The notes beneath the pieces are model-generated. The model did not search any database. It saw only the letters and a program-made list of their open reading frames with translations, and was not told the DNA's origin. Positions 50,664-58,632 of a stretch of DNA of 59,648 nucleotides are shown piece after piece. A program made the position numbers and the translations under genes. Positions within the stretch are counted from its first letter, which is position 1. Each line of letters starts with the position of its first letter. Origin of the DNA: Pseudomonadota bacterium (lineage in GTDB: Bacteria > Pseudomonadota > Alphaproteobacteria > Rhizobiales > Xanthobacteraceae); contig JAEWJH010000117.1 in assembly GCA_023386635.1 (NCBI GenBank), positions 1 to 59,648 of the forward strand. Reading direction: 5' to 3'.

Positions 50664-51410
50664 TCAACGTTGTGGGCCGTAAGGCGGCCGCGGGATGGCC
50701 ATGTGCGCTGCCCGCAACGCCGCCGACCAGCGTTCGCGCAGGTCCTGGAAATAGGGCTCGCCGGGCTCGATCCGGTATTCGAGTTCCGGCTGGTAGGTGT
50801 CGCGCCGCACCACCAGGATGTCGATCGGCAAGCCAACGCTCAGATTGGAGCGCATGGTCGAATCCATGGAGATCAAACCGATCTTGAGTGCGTCGTAAGC
50901 CTCGGTCTCGTAGGCGACGGCGCGGTCAAGCACCGGCTTGCCGTATTTGTTCTCGCCGATCTGAAAATACGGTGTGTCGCGCGTGCACTCGATGAAGTTG
51001 CCGGCCGGATAGATCATGTAGAGCTGCAGCGGCCCGCCCTTGATCTGGCCGCCGAACAGGAACGCGACGTCGTAGTCGACCGCGGCGGCCTGCATGGCCT
51101 CGCCGTCACGTAGCGCGACCTGACGGATGGCGCGACCGATCCGCTGCGCCGCCTGGAACATGGTCGGCGCATTCATCAGCGTCTCGCGTTCGCCGGTGAC
51201 CGGGTTCTCAAACCCCTCGGTGAGCGTGCTGCGCACGGACTGGCTGAACGACAGATTGCCGGACGAGGCGAGCGCCATGCTGCGCTCGCCCGGCTGCGCA
51301 TAGACATGCAGCTTGCGGAACGTCGAAATGTTGTCGACGCCGGCATTGGTGCGCGTGTCGGCGATCATGATGAGCGCGTCCCGCACCAGAATTCCGCAGC
51401 AATATGTCAT
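50664..51410 (-). CDS. anbu: Anbu proteasome-type protease
   Basis: This is a 248-residue member of the Anbu (ancestral beta-subunit) branch of proteasome-like Ntn hydrolases. The sequence begins Met-Thr-Tyr, so removal of Met exposes the Thr nucleophile. ILVRDALIMIADTRTNAGVDNISTFRKLH and PAGNFIECTRDTPYFQIGENKYGKPVLDRA are typical. It is last in an operon with transglutaminase, alpha-E and ATP-grasp genes. Its cellular substrate is unknown; the operon suggests release or editing of a peptide made by the ATP-grasp enzyme. Confidence 0.93.
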   Translation of the reverse strand: MTYCCGILVRDALIMIADTRTNAGVDNISTFRKLHVYAQPGERSMALASSGNLSFSQSVRSTLTEGFENPVTGERETLMNAPTMFQAAQRIGRAIRQVALRDGEAMQAAAVDYDVAFLFGGQIKGGPLQLYMIYPAGNFIECTRDTPYFQIGENKYGKPVLDRAVAYETEAYDALKIGLISMDSTMRSNLSVGLPIDILVVRRDTYQPELEYRIEPGEPYFQDLRERWSAALRAAHMAIPRPPYGPQR

Positions 51411-51494
51411 ATGCTCGTCAATTCGGCAGAAGGTTAAAAGTTGCGGCGGTTATAGCGGCTGACCCGTGGTCCGGGCAAATGCGAAGCCGGGCGA

Positions 51495-52322
51495 TCAATC
51501 CTGAATTTGCTGGCGCGACTGGGCCACCGCGACCGCGACATTCAACGCCTCGCCGGCGCCGCCGACCCGCGATCCCCGCACCGGCGATGCGCCGAGATAA
51601 TCGAGGCCGACCGCGACACGGACATAGGCGTCGGTCGCGGAAATGCCGTTCGCCGGATCGAAAGCCACCCAGCCGAGGTCGGGGACATGTGCCTCGACCC
51701 AGGCGTGACCCGCTTCCTGCTGCAGCGCGTCGTCGCTGCGCGCCAGATGGCCGCCGATATAACGGGCGGGAATGCCGAGCACGCGGCTGGCGCTAAGAAA
51801 GATATGCGCGATGTCCTGACAGACCCCGCGCTTGAGGGCAAAGGCTTCGCTCGCCGTCGTGGTGGGAGAGGTCGGCGCACTGTCGAAGACGATGTCGCGG
51901 TTGAGCCGCGCCAGCAGCCGGTGCAGCAGCGGCAGCGCGGCAACGTTGCCCGCGCCGCGAAGCTCCGCCGCCAGTTCGCGGATCGCCATATCAGGCGTGG
52001 TGAGGTCGGTTTCGCGCAGGAAAAACCGCGGTGGGAACCGTTCGACTGCATTGCGCACGATTCCGTGCGTATCCTGCGTGTCGACCTCGCCGGTGACGCT
52101 GATGGCCAGTTCCCGCAGCGGGCCGTCGACCGTGAACGTATGGGTGAGATTGCCGTAGGCATCCTCATGCTCGTGCAGGATGCAGTCTTCCGACAGTTCC
52201 ACGCGCCAGCGCACCACATGCTGGCCGTCGTGATTGCGGGGCGTCAGCCGCAGGATCTGTGTCACCGCGGCCGGCGGAGTGTCATAGCGGTATGTGGTGT
52301 TGTGCGAAATATGAAGCCGCAT
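51495..52322 (-). CDS. Transglutaminase-like cysteine protease of the Anbu operon
   Basis: This is a 275-residue transglutaminase-fold protein with an N-terminal beta domain (MRLHISHNTTYRYDTPPAAVTQILRLTPR). The catalytic triad is C168 (LKRGVCQDIAHIF), H206 (GHAWVEA) and D222 (FDPANG). The family usually cleaves peptide or isopeptide bonds. The start at 52322 gives the standard opening. It lies between alpha-E and Anbu genes in the same direction. Confidence 0.93.
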   Translation of the reverse strand: MRLHISHNTTYRYDTPPAAVTQILRLTPRNHDGQHVVRWRVELSEDCILHEHEDAYGNLTHTFTVDGPLRELAISVTGEVDTQDTHGIVRNAVERFPPRFFLRETDLTTPDMAIRELAAELRGAGNVAALPLLHRLLARLNRDIVFDSAPTSPTTTASEAFALKRGVCQDIAHIFLSASRVLGIPARYIGGHLARSDDALQQEAGHAWVEAHVPDLGWVAFDPANGISATDAYVRVAVGLDYLGASPVRGSRVGGAGEALNVAVAVAQSRQQIQD

Positions 52323-52354
52323 TGTACCGATATAGGTTGCCGCGCGTCCTGGCG

Positions 52355-53296
52355 TCAGGACAGGAACTGCTGATTGATCGCGGTGTTCAACTGGTTGTTG
52401 TCGCGGATGAAACAGCCGATGAATTCGTGCAGGCCGCGCTGGAACACGGCGTCGATCTTGCTGTTCTGCAAACCGGTGCGAATGCTGCGGGCCTTGCGCT
52501 GCGCCGGCCCGACGCGGCCGTGGGCATTGCCGATGGCGTCGAGGTTGCGCACGATCGCCTCGTAGCAGGAGGCGAGCGAGCGCGGCATCTCCTCGCGCAT
52601 GATCAGCAGATCGGCGATCAGCCACGGTTTGAGGTTGTCGCGATAGACCCAGTGGTAGGAGGTCAGCGCCGAGACCGAGCGCAGGATCGCCGACCACTGG
52701 AAGTAATCGAGCGGGCCGCCGACACGCTCGTTGTCCGGCAGCAGCACATGGTATTTCACGTCGAGGATGCGCGCGGTGTTGTCGGCGCGTTCCACGTAGA
52801 CGCCGAGCCGCGAGAACCAATAGGCGTCGCTGCGCAGCATGGTGCGGTAGGCGGAGCCATCGTAGCGCAGCGAGGATTCCTGAACCCAGCGCAGGAACTG
52901 CGACAGTTCCTCGCGGCTCGATGCGCCATTGCCGTAGCGGCGCAGTTCAAGCCACATGCCGTTGATCGAATCCCACATCTCCACGGTCAGCGCGGTGCGA
53001 ACGGCGCGCGCATTGCTGCGCGCCTGTTCGAGGCAACTGCGGATCGACGAGGGATTGTCGAGCGAGAAAGCGAGGAAGTCGATCACAGCGCTCTCGGTCG
53101 CTTCTTTGTGATGTTCGGCGAACGCGGCGGCGCAGCCGGCGGTGGCGATCGCGCCTTCCCATTCGTTGCTTTCGCCGACATAAGCGAGCGGCAGCGCGGT
53201 CAGCCGCTGTGTCGCCTCGATGATGCGGGCGAGATATTCGGCGCGCTCTACATAGCGCGACAGCCAGTAAAGATTGTCGGCGGTGCGTGACAGCAT
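52355..53296 (-). CDS. Alpha-E domain protein of the Anbu operon
   Basis: This is a 313-residue all-helical protein of the alpha-E (DUF403) family, which always travels with permuted ATP-grasp enzymes. LSRTADNLYWLSRYVERAEYLARIIE is diagnostic, and SLRYDGSAYRTMLRSDAYWFSRLGVYVERADNTARILD repeats the pattern. Its biochemical role is unknown. It starts one base after the ATP-grasp stop, so the pair is tightly coupled. Confidence 0.92.
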   Translation of the reverse strand: MLSRTADNLYWLSRYVERAEYLARIIEATQRLTALPLAYVGESNEWEGAIATAGCAAAFAEHHKEATESAVIDFLAFSLDNPSSIRSCLEQARSNARAVRTALTVEMWDSINGMWLELRRYGNGASSREELSQFLRWVQESSLRYDGSAYRTMLRSDAYWFSRLGVYVERADNTARILDVKYHVLLPDNERVGGPLDYFQWSAILRSVSALTSYHWVYRDNLKPWLIADLLIMREEMPRSLASCYEAIVRNLDAIGNAHGRVGPAQRKARSIRTGLQNSKIDAVFQRGLHEFIGCFIRDNNQLNTAINQQFLS

Positions 53297-53297
53297 G

Positions 53298-54752
53298 TCA
53301 GTTGTCCAGCACCCAGGTGTCCTTGGTGCCGCCGCCCTGGCTGGAGTTCACCACCAGAGAACCTTCCTTGAGCGCGACGCGGGTCAAGCCGCCGGGCACG
53401 ATGCGCGTGCCGTGCCGGCCGGTGAGCACATAGGGCCGCAGATCGACATGCCGCGGCGCGACGCCGCCTTCGATGCAGGTCGGGCAGGTCGACAAGGCGA
53501 GCGTCGGCTGTGCGATGAAGTTATCCGGCGCGGCTTTCAGCTTGGCGCGGAACTGTTCGATGGCGACCTTGCTCGCGGCCGGGCCGACCAGCATGCCGTA
53601 GCCGCCGGAGCCATGCACTTCCTTGATCACCAGTTCGTCGAGGTGATCGAGCACATAGGCGAGATGATCGTCCTCGCGGCAGCGCCAGGTTGGCACGTTC
53701 TTCAACAGCGGCTCTTCGCCGAGATAGAACTGCATCACCGCCGGCATGTAGCTGTAAATCGCCTTGTCATCGGCGATGCCGGTGCCGACCGCATTCGCCA
53801 GCGTGACATTCCCGGCCTGATAGGCGGACATCAGCCCCGGCACGCCGAGCGCGGAATCCGGTCGGAACGCCAGCGGATCGAGGTAATCGTCGTCGACCCG
53901 GCGATAGATCACGTCGACGCGGCGCGGACCGGTGGTGGTGCGCATGTAAACGATCTCGTTGCGCACGAACAGATCGCGGCCCTCGACCAGTTCGATGCCG
54001 AGCTTGTCGGCGAGGAACGAGTGCTCGTAGTAAGCGGAATTGAACACGCCCGGCGTCAGCAGCACCACCGTCGGCTCGCCGGCTGTGGTATGCGGCGCGA
54101 TCGAGTTCAGCGTTTCCAGCAGTACGTCCGGATAATTCTCGACCGGCGTGACGCGGTGCCGCGCCAACAGCTCCGGAAACAGCCGCAGCATGATCTCGCG
54201 GTTCTCCAGCATGTAGGAGACGCCGGACGGCGTGCGCGCGTTGTCCTCAAGCACATAGAAAGTGTCGGCATCGACGCGGACGAGGTCGATGCCGGCGATC
54301 GGCACATAAAGACCGTGCGGCACCTTCTGCCCGTTCATCTCCGGCCGAAAGGCGGGATTGCGAAACACCATGTCGTCCGGGATCACTCCGGCGCGCAGGA
54401 TCTCGCGCGCGCCGTAGATGTCGCTGATCAGCATGTTGAGCGCCTTGACCCGCTGCGTCAGGCCGCGCTCGATCTTCTGCCATTCGGCGGCGGCGAGGAT
54501 GCGCGGGATCACGTCGAACGGAATCAGCCGCTCCTGGGCCTCGGCCTCGCCGTAGACCGCGAAGGTGATGCCGATGCGGCGGAAAATCAGCTCGGCCTCG
54601 CGCCGCCTGTAGTCGAGCGCATCCTGGGGCTGCTCGTTCAGCCAGCGGAAAAGCTGCTCATAGGGCAGGCGGACTCCGCCCGGCCCGATATTCATCTCGT
54701 CAAAGGCCGTCGCCACCGGTTGCCTGCCTCCTTCTGCCGTTTTCGCAGTCAA
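53298..54752 (-). CDS. Circularly permuted type 2 ATP-grasp protein
   Basis: This is a 484-residue permuted ATP-grasp (DUF404/407-type) protein and the first gene of the Anbu operon. Hallmarks are FRPEMNGQKVPHGLYVPIAGIDLVRVDADTFYVLEDNARTPSGVSYMLENR and VIKEVHGSGGYGMLVGPAAS, with RHVDLRPYVL at the C-terminus. The family is predicted to form peptide or amide bonds from an acyl-phosphate. The product is unknown. The first ATG is used; 170 bp of promoter region precede it. Confidence 0.93.
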   Translation of the reverse strand: MTAKTAEGGRQPVATAFDEMNIGPGGVRLPYEQLFRWLNEQPQDALDYRRREAELIFRRIGITFAVYGEAEAQERLIPFDVIPRILAAAEWQKIERGLTQRVKALNMLISDIYGAREILRAGVIPDDMVFRNPAFRPEMNGQKVPHGLYVPIAGIDLVRVDADTFYVLEDNARTPSGVSYMLENREIMLRLFPELLARHRVTPVENYPDVLLETLNSIAPHTTAGEPTVVLLTPGVFNSAYYEHSFLADKLGIELVEGRDLFVRNEIVYMRTTTGPRRVDVIYRRVDDDYLDPLAFRPDSALGVPGLMSAYQAGNVTLANAVGTGIADDKAIYSYMPAVMQFYLGEEPLLKNVPTWRCREDDHLAYVLDHLDELVIKEVHGSGGYGMLVGPAASKVAIEQFRAKLKAAPDNFIAQPTLALSTCPTCIEGGVAPRHVDLRPYVLTGRHGTRIVPGGLTRVALKEGSLVVNSSQGGGTKDTWVLDN

Positions 54753-54922
54753 ACATCATTGTGCGCGGAAGCGGTGGTATCCCAAGCCCGGATTTCAGCT
54801 TTCGTGCCCGTCCGGTTGCCACTATTTTAGGCGAAGCGCCATCCTCCCGGTCCGGTTCCGTCATGCTTGAAACCGGCGGGGCGGACAGGTTACAGGGTTT
54901 TGCCCTGCCATTCTGGATATCC

Positions 54923-55687
54923 ATGACCAGTCCTGCCGCCGACCTCGTAACCGCCGCGATCCTGGTGATCGGCGATGAAATCCTGTCCGGACGGACCAAG
55001 GACAAGAACATCGGCCATATCGCCGAGTACCTCACTGCCATCGGCGTCGACCTGCGCGAGGTGCGAGTCGTGCCGGACGTGGAGGAGGAGATCGTCGCGG
55101 CGCTGAACGCGCTGCGCAGCCGATACACTTATGTGTTTACCACCGGCGGTATCGGTCCGACCCATGACGACATTACCGCCGATGCGGTCGCCAAGGCGTT
55201 CGGCGTGTCGATCGATCACGATCCGAGGGCGGTCGCGATTCTCAAGGAGCGCTTCGCCAAGACGGGTACCGAATTGAACGAGGCGCGGCTGCGCATGGCG
55301 CGCATCCCCGCCGGCGCCGACCTGATCGCCAACAAGGTCTCCGGCGCGCCGGGCTTTCGCATCGGCAATGTTATGGTGATGGCCGGCGTGCCGTCGATCA
55401 TGCAGGCGATGCTCGACGAAGTGGCGCCGAGCCTGCGCACCGGCCAGAAGATGCTGTCGGAGACGATCCGCGCCGACGCCAAGGAAGGCGATGTCGGCAC
55501 CGAGCTTGGAGAGGTCGCCGCGCGGTTTCCCGGCGCGTCGATCGGCAGCTATCCGTTCGTCGACGACAGAGCGGTGCCGAACACCAATATCGTCATCCGC
55601 GCGCGCGACGCGGAGACGCTCGCTGCCGCCAAGGCGGCGGTCGAAGAAATGCTCGTTCGCGTGAAACAGGCACTAGCGGCGCGTTGA
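54923..55687 (+). CDS. CinA/MoaB-like competence-damage family protein
   Basis: This is a 254-residue molybdopterin-binding-fold protein (CinA N-terminal domain): TAAILVIGDEILSGRTKDKNIGHIAEYLTAIGVDL and FTTGGIGPTHDDITADAVAKAFGV. The deamidase C-terminal domain of full CinA is missing, which is usual for this subgroup. The start at 54923 excludes a 54-codon extension without similarity. It ends one base before gpt, so the two are co-transcribed. Confidence 0.9.
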   Translation: MTSPAADLVTAAILVIGDEILSGRTKDKNIGHIAEYLTAIGVDLREVRVVPDVEEEIVAALNALRSRYTYVFTTGGIGPTHDDITADAVAKAFGVSIDHDPRAVAILKERFAKTGTELNEARLRMARIPAGADLIANKVSGAPGFRIGNVMVMAGVPSIMQAMLDEVAPSLRTGQKMLSETIRADAKEGDVGTELGEVAARFPGASIGSYPFVDDRAVPNTNIVIRARDAETLAAAKAAVEEMLVRVKQALAAR

Positions 55688-55688
55688 A

Positions 55689-56195
55689 ATGGCGGTACCC
55701 ACTCCCGACAAGATCTTCCCGGTTTCCTGGGATCAGTTTCATCGCGATGCGCGCGCGCTCGCCTGGCGGCTCAACGGCAGCGGACCGTTCCGCGCCATCG
55801 TCTGCGTCACGCGCGGCGGACTGGTGCCGGCGGCGATCGTCGCGCGCGAGTTGAACGTGCGGTTGATCGAGACCGTGTGCGTCGCGAGCTATCACGACTA
55901 CCAGAGCCAGGGTTCGCTGCAGGTGCTCAAGGGGGTCGCGTCGAATATCGTCGAGATCGGCAACGGCAGCGGACAGGGCGTGCTGATCGTCGACGACCTC
56001 GTCGACACCGGAAACACCGCCAAGGTTGTGCGCGAACTATTGCCGAAGGCGCATTTCGCCACGGTCTACGCCAAGCCGATGGGTCGCCCGCTGGTCGACA
56101 CCTTCGTCACGGAAGTCTCGCAGGACACCTGGATCTATTTCCCGTGGGACACCGGCCTCGCGTTCCAGCCGCCGATCCATGGCGGCGGCGACTGA
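55689..56195 (+). CDS. gpt: Xanthine-guanine phosphoribosyltransferase
   Basis: This is a 168-residue purine-salvage enzyme that attaches ribose phosphate from PRPP to xanthine, guanine or hypoxanthine. The PRPP-binding signature VLIVDDLVDTGNTAK is near 98-112, and IVCVTRGGLVPAAIVARELNVR and the C-terminal WIYFPWDTG are typical. It follows the CinA-like gene with one base between. Confidence 0.96.
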   Translation: MAVPTPDKIFPVSWDQFHRDARALAWRLNGSGPFRAIVCVTRGGLVPAAIVARELNVRLIETVCVASYHDYQSQGSLQVLKGVASNIVEIGNGSGQGVLIVDDLVDTGNTAKVVRELLPKAHFATVYAKPMGRPLVDTFVTEVSQDTWIYFPWDTGLAFQPPIHGGGD

Positions 56196-56259
56196 CGGCC
56201 TGCCACGTTACGCCTTGGTGCTTCCCTGCCGCCTTTAAGCTGCTAGAACGCTGTCGCAT

Positions 56260-56348
56260 GCGGACGTGGCGGAATTGGTAGACGCAACGGACTTAAAATC
56301 CGTAGAGGGGAAACCCTCGTGCCGGTTCGACCCCGGCCGCCCGCACCA
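56260..56348 (+). tRNA. tRNA-Leu(TAA)
   Basis: This is an 89-nt tRNA including an encoded CCA. Acceptor GCGGACG/CGCCCGC, D-stem GCG/CGC, anticodon stem ACGGA/TCCGT with loop CTTAAAA (anticodon TAA at 56294-56296), a long variable arm (GAGGG/CCCTC) and T-stem GCCGG/CCGGC are all clear. The long variable arm confirms a class II leucine tRNA. There is one A-C mismatch in the acceptor stem, position 5-68. Confidence 0.97.
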
Positions 56349-56376
56349 GCCTCGATATCGATATCGGTCGCGCGGC

Positions 56377-56955
56377 CTACGCGGCTTTCCCGCCCCGCGC
56401 CTGGATCGCCATCGCCACCATGGCGACGCCGCCGAACAGCATGTTGATGCCGACCAAGAGGCCGATCGCCCACGCGGCGGTGCCGGGGAGACCCATCAGG
56501 ATCATCGCCGCGAGGCCGAGATCGACGATACCACTCACCAGCATCCACGGCCAGCCGCCGGACAATTCCGCGCGGTGCTGGAGCGCGTACATGATCGAGA
56601 CGATGCCCTCGATGATGAAGAACGAGATCAGCACCAGCGTGAGCGACACCGCGCCGCTCACTGGCCAGCCGAGCAGGACGATGCCGGCGACGATGCCGAG
56701 CGCGGCCGACAGCAGCGCCCACCAGAAGCCGGGCGCTGCGCGCATCCACAACGTCGTCACCAGTCCGGCGATGCCGCTGATCAGGAACAGCCAGCCAAGC
56801 ACGAGTGTGAAGGCGAGGGTGGCGAGCGGCGGCACGACGATGGCGATGATACCGAGCAAAATCAGGATGATGCCTTCGGCCAGGAAAAGACCCCAATGCT
56901 TGCGCAGGGCTGTGGTCAGATCCGCGGTGTAGGTTTGCAGTGAAGGGTCCGTCAT
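56377..56955 (-). CDS. HdeD family membrane protein
   Basis: This is a 192-residue protein with six hydrophobic helices of the HdeD/DUF308 family, linked in E. coli to acid resistance at high cell density. GLFLAEGIILILLGIIAIVVPPLATLAFTLVLGWLFLISGIAGLV and FWWALLSAALGIVAGIVLLGWP are typical. It is a single gene converging with the tRNA. Confidence 0.92.
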   Translation of the reverse strand: MTDPSLQTYTADLTTALRKHWGLFLAEGIILILLGIIAIVVPPLATLAFTLVLGWLFLISGIAGLVTTLWMRAAPGFWWALLSAALGIVAGIVLLGWPVSGAVSLTLVLISFFIIEGIVSIMYALQHRAELSGGWPWMLVSGIVDLGLAAMILMGLPGTAAWAIGLLVGINMLFGGVAMVAMAIQARGGKAA

Positions 56956-57095
56956 GGTCCAACTCCATAGAAACCGGAAAGCGCGTCGGCGTATGCCGGG
57001 GCCGGCCCATTAAAGCGCGGCAGCCCGGCGTGGTCTATAATGCAGCCTGACCGGATTCGTTGCGGAACACCAATTTGTCGCGGAAGGACACAAGC

Positions 57096-57521
57096 GTGAA
57101 GGATGCTCAGGTGCGGGTTTGGCGCGGTCGCCGGGTCCTATGCGGTATGCTCGGTGCAGCCTTGCTGGCCGGTGCGGGCGCGGCGGGTGCGGTGTTCAGC
57201 GCCGTGCCGGCGCGGGCGCAAATGGATATGGATCGGTCGAAGTTCTACGCCGATCCGTCCAAATATATGCTCTACGGCTGCCCGAATATCGCGCAGATGC
57301 GTCCTGCCATTGTCGCGAAGATCGCGGAACTCGAAAGGCTGATCGCCAGGGCGGAAGCGTCCCCGGGCGGCACCTTCGTCGCCGAGCTTGCCTATCGCGA
57401 CGAGTACAAAGCCAATCAGGGCGACTTGCGCAATATCGATGCGCGCGCGCGCGAATTGAACTGTCCGCCGCCGCAGCCCTCACGCGCGTCGCCAGCGCCG
57501 CACGAGCGGAAGCGGCACTAG
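57096..57521 (+). CDS. Exported protein of unknown function
   Basis: This is a 141-residue protein starting at GTG 57096 (GGAAGGA seven bases before). A basic N-terminus (RVWRGRRVL) and hydrophobic stretch end in PARAQ, a likely signal peptide with an ARA cut site. The mature part has two cysteines, a KYMLYGCPNIAQMRPAIVAKIAELERLIARAEASPGG helix and a Pro/Arg/His tail. I do not recognise the family. Its TAG stop codon is the first part of a dispersed intergenic repeat. Confidence 0.6.
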   Translation: MKDAQVRVWRGRRVLCGMLGAALLAGAGAAGAVFSAVPARAQMDMDRSKFYADPSKYMLYGCPNIAQMRPAIVAKIAELERLIARAEASPGGTFVAELAYRDEYKANQGDLRNIDARARELNCPPPQPSRASPAPHERKRH

Positions 57522-57576
57522 AGCGTTTCCAAGCGAAGTGGGATCCGGTTCGCGGGAAGAGAACGCGAAAAATTAA
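57519..57576. repeat. Dispersed intergenic repeat (TAGAGCGTTT type)
   Basis: TAGAGCGTTTCCAAGCGAAG, then GGATCCGGTTCGCG and GAACGCGAAAAATTA, match the common rhizobial TAGAGCGTTTTC...CGGTTCGCG...AACGCG element. It provides the stop codon of the preceding gene and ends just before the next minus-strand gene. Confidence 0.7.
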
Positions 57577-57581
57577 GGCCG

Positions 57582-58421
57582 CTAGCGTTCCTTGCGATTC
57601 GGCGCGACGTCGACGCCGGTCAGCCCGGAGCGCGCGATCGCCGCGGAAATCAGGCCAGCCTCTCGCGCCTGCGCGATCATCGCATTGACGGCGTCGAGCA
57701 GGGCCTTGTTGCCCTTGCGCACGACGACCGCCTGTTCGACGCCGTAGAAATTGTCGGGCAGCAGCCGTACGGCATCGTGATCCTTGGCGAAGCGGCTCAG
57801 CCGCTGCCGGTTGGCGGCGTAGGCGTCGATCTGCCCGGTGCTCAACTGCTGGAGTGCGGTGTCGAGATTGCCGCCGGGATTGCGCACCAGCTTCGCGGTT
57901 TTCAAGGCGCGGTCGAGGAACATGTCGGCGGCGTCGCGTTCGCCGACGCCGATCTTGAGCCCTGCCTGATCGATATCGGCGGTGGTGCGCAGCGGCGAGG
58001 ACTGCAGCACCATGTAGGTGTTCTGCGCCAGCGCGTAGGTCTGGCTGAAATCGACCTCCTTGGCCCGGGTCTCGTCATAGGCGAGGAAGCCGATATCGGC
58101 CGCGCCGGAGGCGACCTGCTGCATCACTGCCGCGGTCCCGGGGACCCCGATGATGACGAAGGGGACGCCCAGCGTCTCCGCCAGCTTGCGGGTAAGGTCG
58201 GCGCCAGGGCCGGTCACTTCGCCGGTTTTCGGGTCGGTTTTGGCCTGAACCGGGTTCTGCGCCAGGAAAACCGCCCGGAGCGTGCCGGTCGGCACCCGGT
58301 CGTCGGCACGGCCGGACGGGGGCGCGAAAACGAGTGCAAGGGTCAGCAGGCTTCCCGCCAGCCCAGCGACCCGCCCTGAAAACCGCCCCAGCCGCCGGTT
58401 GATGGAACTTTTCGGTTCCAT
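57582..58421 (-). CDS. Amino-acid ABC-type periplasmic binding protein (SBP_bac_3)
   Basis: This is a 279-residue type II periplasmic binding protein. A signal peptide (about 1-39, ending GRADD) precedes GTLRAVFLAQNPVQAKTDPKTGEVTGPGADLTRKLAETLGVPFVII, GAADIGFLAYDETRAKEVDFSQTYALAQNTYMV and QQLSTGQIDAYAANRQRL, which are family marks. MEPKSS at 58421 is preferred as start; MKPPRG at 58475 is possible. No permease or ATPase gene is adjacent, so it may be an orphan or a sensor-type protein. Confidence 0.85.
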   Translation of the reverse strand: MEPKSSINRRLGRFSGRVAGLAGSLLTLALVFAPPSGRADDRVPTGTLRAVFLAQNPVQAKTDPKTGEVTGPGADLTRKLAETLGVPFVIIGVPGTAAVMQQVASGAADIGFLAYDETRAKEVDFSQTYALAQNTYMVLQSSPLRTTADIDQAGLKIGVGERDAADMFLDRALKTAKLVRNPGGNLDTALQQLSTGQIDAYAANRQRLSRFAKDHDAVRLLPDNFYGVEQAVVVRKGNKALLDAVNAMIAQAREAGLISAAIARSGLTGVDVAPNRKER

Positions 58422-58473
58422 CCAGGTTGTCGGGCGGAAGGCGCGCGGGCGTCCATCACCTCTGGGGGGCTTC

Positions 58474-58632
58474 ATGCTGATCAGTGCTCTCGTCACATTC
58501 CTGGTCGTTATTCTGGTTCTTTATCTCGTCAACATGTTGCCCGTCGATGGCCGGATGAAGCAGATCATCCGGATCATCGTCATCATTATCGGCGTTATTT
58601 CGCTGCTACGCATCCTTGGCGTCTGGATCTGA
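58474..58632 (+). CDS. 52-residue membrane protein, Thivi_2564-like
   Basis: This is a tiny integral membrane protein with two helices, residues 2-20 (LISALVTFLVVILVLYLVN) and 29-50 (KQIIRIIVIIIGVISLLRILGV), around the loop MLPVDGRM. It resembles the Thivi_2564 family, function unknown. A G-run (CTGGGGGGC) precedes the ATG. Its 3' end overlaps the copA end on the opposite strand by 27 bp. The start lies close to the binding-protein gene on the other strand. Confidence 0.75.
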   Translation: MLISALVTFLVVILVLYLVNMLPVDGRMKQIIRIIVIIIGVISLLRILGVWI

